33,973 bases of DNA from an uncultured Candidatus Saccharibacteria bacterium (lineage in GTDB: Bacteria; Patescibacteriota; Saccharimonadia; Saccharimonadales; Saccharimonadaceae): the NCBI GenBank assembly GCA_938039975.1, contig CALHTM010000014.1:1-33973 (forward strand), in the 5' to 3' direction. Below, piece by piece: positions 31,096 through 33,973 of this stretch. A program made the translations under genes and the position numbers. A model generated the notes under the pieces. That model did not search any database. It was not told where the DNA came from and saw only the letters and a program-made list of their open reading frames with translations. Each line of letters starts with the position of its first letter. Position 1 is the stretch's first letter.

Positions 31096-33438
31096 TTACT
31101 TCTTTCGCCGTATTTGGCGCCGCGCCGACCTTTTTTGCGGGGCGTTAGCGAGCAATTCCACTGCTTGGTCGCGAGTGATGGTTTTGGGGTCGGTGTCTTT
31201 GGGGATTTTGGCGTTTTTGCTGCCGTCGGTAACGTATGGACCGAAGCGGCCGTTGAGTACCTTGATGCCGTCGCCAAAGTCAGCGATATTTTTCTCGGCT
31301 TCGGCTTTGAGTTTGGCGGCGTATAGTTCACGCGCTTGCTCTTGGGTGACTTCGCGCGGGTCGATATCTTTCAGGCTGACGTAGAGTTTACCGATTTGAA
31401 TATATGGCCCGAAGCGGCCGACGTTAGCCTTGATATCTTGCCCGTCCTCGGTTTGACCGACTAAGCGCGGTAGCTCGAAAGCACGCAAAGCTTGTTCTAG
31501 GGTGACGGTTTCAATCTTGGCGCCCTTAGGCAGCGGTGCGAATTGCGGTTTGTCGGCTTTATCGTCGCTGGAGCCGAGTTGCAGCATTGGTCCGAAGCGG
31601 CCGAAGCGAGCAATAATTGGTTTGCCAGATTTCGGATCAATACCAACTTCCCTGTTGGCGCCGACAGTTCGGCGGTCAATATTGCCAGATTGCTCAATCA
31701 GCGCGTGGAATGGCGCGTAGAATTTCTCGAGCATGGTGTTGCGCGCCAAGCGGTCACCGGCAATATCGTCGAAGTCTTTCTCGACGTCGGCTGTAAAGCC
31801 ATAATCAACGACGCGGTCGAAATGGTCGGTTAAAAAGCCGCTAATTAGCTCGCCGGCCGGTGTTGGCACGAGCTTGCCTTTGTTAGAGCCGGTCTTTTCT
31901 TGGATAATCTCGCGCTCGATCTTATTGTCGATAAGTTGCAATAAGATAACATCGCGCGGTACGCCCTCGGAATCGCCTTTTTCGGCGTAGCCGCGGGTTT
32001 GAATGGTATTCATGATAGTAGCGTAGGTGCTTGGCCGGCCGATACCGAGCTCTTCAAGCTTTTTGACTAGCGTACCTTCGGTATAACGGGCTGGCGGCCG
32101 GGCGAAAACTTGGCGGGCTTCGACGCTGTGGCGCTGGAGCTGGTCGCCAGATTTGACAGTTGGCAAAATTGTGTCATCTTTACCGCCGCCATAGACGCGC
32201 AGGAAACCGTCGAACAGGACGACTTGACCTTTGGCCTCAAAGACGAGCTTGTCGTTAGTCTTGCTTGAGTTATTTTGCTTTTCCCCGTCGTTAATACTAA
32301 TTGTAATTGTCGTGTTCTCTAGCTTGGCTGGTGCCATTTGGCTGGCTAGCGTGCGGCGGCGGATGAGGTCGTAGAGGCGCTGGTCATAGTCGCTGCCGCT
32401 GACTGATTCGCGGGTAATATCAGTCGGGCGAATTGCTTCGTGGGCTTCTTGGGCGCCAGCAGATTTAGTTTTGAACTTGCGGACATGCGAGTATTCAATG
32501 CCGTATAAGCGTTTGATGTAATCGGCGCTAGCAGCGATGGCCTGGCTTGACAAGTTGACGCTGTCGGTACGCATGTAAGTAATGCGGCCCTCTTGATATA
32601 GTTTTTGGGCGCTGGCCATGGTAGCGCGCGAGCCCATGCCTAGCTTACTGTTGGCCTCTTGTTGCAGAGTACTGGTCGTGAACGGTGCGGCCGGATTGCG
32701 GCTTGACGGGCTGGTACTGATATCGGTAACGGTGAAAGTGGCGCCAGCTAGCGATTCGAGAAAAGCTCGGGCTGCGTCCTCGCTGTCGAAGCGCTGCTTT
32801 AGCTCGGCTTTTAGCTCTTGTTTGCCAGCGGCGAAAATGGCGGCGACCTTGAACTGCGAACTGCCAGCAAAAGCGTCAATTTCGTGCTCGCGCTCGACTA
32901 GCAGTCGTACAGCTGGACTCTGGACGCGGCCAGCTGACTTGCCGCCGGGGACTTTTTGCCAGACGACCGGGCTAAGTTCGAAGCCGACAATTCGGTCGAG
33001 AATCTGCCGGGCTTGCTGAGCTTCGACTAATTTCATATCGACGGTGCGCGGATGCTTGATCGCCTCCTCGATAGCCGATTTGGTAATTTCGTGAAAAGTA
33101 ATACGCTTGGTGGTTTTGGGGTCAAGCTTTAGGACCTCGCACAGATGCCAAGCAATGGCCTCGCCCTCGCGGTCTTCATCGGTGGCTAGCCAGACGTTGG
33201 CTGCGCCGACTGATTTGACGGCTTTCTTTAATTCAGCGATTACTTTTTTCTTTTCCGGGTCGATTTCGTAAGTCGTTTTGAAGCCGTGCTGGATATCAAT
33301 TGGCGGCGTGCCGTCTTTGGTTTTTTTGGCGATAGCGCGAATATGCCCCACGCTTGACAAAACATGAAAATCATTGCCGAGATATTTCTCGATAGTTTTG
33401 GCTTTGGCTGGCGACTCGACGATAACCAGATTCTTCAT
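31096..33438 (-). CDS. topA: DNA topoisomerase I
   Basis: Type IA topoisomerase that relaxes negative supercoils. The 780-residue protein opens with the Toprim domain (NLVIVESPAKAKTIEKYLG, TDEDREGEAIAWHL with the metal-binding DxD near 87-89), followed by the strand-passage domains with the active-site Tyr288 in GRITYMRTDS. The C-terminal third has several short repeats of the GRFGPM/Y type (topoisomerase C-terminal repeats) in place of zinc fingers, and a Lys/Arg-rich end. The TATTAT box 6 nt before the ATG predicts a leaderless mRNA. The hydrolase gene follows 2 nt after. Confidence 0.96.
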   Translation of the reverse strand: MKNLVIVESPAKAKTIEKYLGNDFHVLSSVGHIRAIAKKTKDGTPPIDIQHGFKTTYEIDPEKKKVIAELKKAVKSVGAANVWLATDEDREGEAIAWHLCEVLKLDPKTTKRITFHEITKSAIEEAIKHPRTVDMKLVEAQQARQILDRIVGFELSPVVWQKVPGGKSAGRVQSPAVRLLVEREHEIDAFAGSSQFKVAAIFAAGKQELKAELKQRFDSEDAARAFLESLAGATFTVTDISTSPSSRNPAAPFTTSTLQQEANSKLGMGSRATMASAQKLYQEGRITYMRTDSVNLSSQAIAASADYIKRLYGIEYSHVRKFKTKSAGAQEAHEAIRPTDITRESVSGSDYDQRLYDLIRRRTLASQMAPAKLENTTITISINDGEKQNNSSKTNDKLVFEAKGQVVLFDGFLRVYGGGKDDTILPTVKSGDQLQRHSVEARQVFARPPARYTEGTLVKKLEELGIGRPSTYATIMNTIQTRGYAEKGDSEGVPRDVILLQLIDNKIEREIIQEKTGSNKGKLVPTPAGELISGFLTDHFDRVVDYGFTADVEKDFDDIAGDRLARNTMLEKFYAPFHALIEQSGNIDRRTVGANREVGIDPKSGKPIIARFGRFGPMLQLGSSDDKADKPQFAPLPKGAKIETVTLEQALRAFELPRLVGQTEDGQDIKANVGRFGPYIQIGKLYVSLKDIDPREVTQEQARELYAAKLKAEAEKNIADFGDGIKVLNGRFGPYVTDGSKNAKIPKDTDPKTITRDQAVELLANAPQKRSARRQIRRKK

Positions 33439-33444
33439 ACTTAT

Positions 33445-33450
33445 ATAATA
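33445..33450 (-). promoter_or_regulatory. -10 box of topA
   Basis: TATTAT on the minus strand ends 6 nt before the topA ATG. No strong -35 box is visible. Confidence 0.45.
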
Positions 33451-33509
33451 GTAAACCGATTTGCTAAAAATACCAAATTAGTGCTGGCTGCTGAGGATAA
33501 TAAACCAAA

Positions 33510-33568
33510 GAAAATAGCCCGCCAGAAAGGCCTTGCGCCGAGGCTTAGAGCTCTGGCGGGCTATTTTC
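33510..33568. terminator. Long terminator hairpin upstream of topA
   Basis: A perfect 16-bp stem (33510-33525 with 33553-33568; GAAAATAGCCCGCCAG and its complement), with A-rich and T-rich stem ends, acts as a terminator of the minus-strand gene to its right. The loop itself can fold further. A second small hairpin, GGGCTT-AAAA-AAGCCC (33573-33588), stands beside it. Confidence 0.88.
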
Positions 33569-33594
33569 TGACGGGCTTAAAAAAGCCCTTTTCT

Positions 33595-33964
33595 GCCGAG
33601 GAGGGTCACTCCTCGGCGGTGGCAGTGTCGGTGGTGTTCACCTCCTCGGTGTCGTACAGGTCGGCGAGCTGCGTCTGCTCGCCGACCAGCTCCTGGCCAA
33701 CGTTGTTAATGACGGTTTCGAGACCGTCATTAATATTCGACCATTCTTTCAAAGCCTCAGAAAAGAGGGAGCGTAGGAGAGGAGACGCCTCCTCTCCTCC
33801 TTTCAGGAAAATCCTGTAATTGTCGATAATCTTGCGACTATCGGCGAGAGACAGGCGCGCCTGCCTCTCAATCCAAGAGAGATCCTCTTCTCGCTCTTGA
33901 GCCAGGCGGCTCAGGAGAGAGAAGCAGTTATCCGACTCAGTGAGCTCCTCGCGGAGCTCACTGA
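33595..33964. repeat. Series of perfect inverted repeats within the right-edge gene
   Basis: Stems seen: 33595-33603/33609-33617 (9 bp); 33659-33669/33677-33687 (11 bp); 33706-33716/33723-33733 (11 bp); 33775-33784/33789-33798 (10 bp); 33804-33808/33812-33816 (5 bp); 33824-33828/33839-33843 (5 bp); the near-palindrome 33846-33869; 33898-33903/33908-33913 (6 bp); 33937-33948/33953-33964 (12 bp). Most loops are 3-7 nt. Confidence 0.9.
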
Positions 33965-33973
33965 CCTGGCGGC
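33606..33973 (-). CDS. Unknown acidic protein, C-terminal part, in hairpin-packed DNA
   Basis: An open minus-strand frame enters from the right edge and ends at TGA (33606-33608), giving 121 residues with no start in the window. The protein is acidic and largely helical (SELREELTESDN, LAQEREEDLSWIERQARL, a Thr/Glu-rich end), suggesting coiled coil; I recognise no family. The DNA is remarkable: perfect or near-perfect inverted repeats follow each other through the whole frame. Leu is almost always CTC or CTG, Glu mostly GAG, and Arg CGC or AGG, unlike neighbours. It is followed by two hairpins that look like terminators. It may be a transferred gene or one selected for RNA or DNA structure. 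Confidence 0.7.
   Translation of the reverse strand, partial: RQVSELREELTESDNCFSLLSRLAQEREEDLSWIERQARLSLADSRKIIDNYRIFLKGGEEASPLLRSLFSEALKEWSNINDGLETVINNVGQELVGEQTQLADLYDTEEVNTTDTATAEE

Noticed and set aside
33364..33819. 151-codon plus-strand ORF across topA and the hairpin region
   Set aside because: It runs antisense to topA's start, through a 16-bp terminator stem and then antisense to the better minus-strand frame.
1..33973. Recoded UGA (Gracilibacteria/SR1 code)
   Set aside because: UGA ends murG, mraY and the R-M gene at the right places, and conserved proteins contain no in-frame UGA.
1..33973. CRISPR array
   Set aside because: No regularly spaced direct repeats; the repeats seen are inverted or simple-sequence.

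Overview
The window looks like chromosomal DNA of a reduced-genome Patescibacteria/CPR bacterium. My best guess is Candidatus Saccharibacteria (TM7). I infer this from the small cell-division and envelope proteins, a TraG/VirD4-like ATPase with no conjugation genes around it, a sigma-region-4/HARE-HTH protein, and very tight gene packing. UGA ends several conserved genes (murG, mraY, the R-M gene), so the Gracilibacteria/SR1 code in which UGA is glycine is excluded. No tRNA, rRNA or CRISPR array was seen.

Layout, left to right. (a) 1-1583: 3' part of a glycyl-tRNA synthetase gene. (b) 1588-8701: accessory region. It holds a single-chain restriction-modification enzyme with an in-frame (AC)9 tract, a decayed NUDIX copy and its intact paralogue flanking an aspartoacylase-like gene, an AbrB/Doc toxin-antitoxin pair, a histidine phosphatase, a 5'-truncated CYTH gene and a second NUDIX gene. 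(c) 8758-16122: a glutamine amidotransferase; hsp20 on the minus strand under a CIRCE operator; a hypothetical gene behind a 39-nt palindrome; RNase HI; metK under a SAM-I riboswitch; a PIF1-like helicase; a possible KwaB-like (DUF4868) gene; and a YvcK/CofD-family gene. (d) 16123-16783: a gene-poor stretch with hairpins and promoter-like boxes. (e) 16784-24431: a division/cell-wall (dcw) cluster, rsmH, a 24-codon ORF with an attenuator-like hairpin, ftsL, ftsI, mraY, ftsW, murG, ftsQ. (f) 24432-25344: AT-rich DNA without a credible gene. (g) 25345-33438, minus strand: GNAT acetyltransferase, TraG-like ATPase, sigma4/HARE regulator, alpha/beta hydrolase, topA. (h) 33510-33973: a terminator and the C-terminal part of an unknown minus-strand gene whose coding sequence is filled with perfect inverted repeats.

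Expression follows two modes. Eleven genes have a -10-like hexamer ending 6-9 nt before the start codon, usually with no Shine-Dalgarno, so their mRNAs are predicted to be leaderless. Others (metK, hsp20, murG, ftsI, the HARE regulator) have an ordinary leader and Shine-Dalgarno. The dcw genes work together in peptidoglycan lipid II synthesis (MraY, MurG), septal polymerisation (FtsW, FtsI) and divisome assembly (FtsL, FtsQ). The riboswitch and CIRCE element point to SAM feedback control of metK and HrcA control of hsp20.

The most interesting signals are the hairpin-packed gene at the right edge, the probably phase-variable R-M enzyme, the leaderless promoter grammar, and several palindromic operator-like sites.
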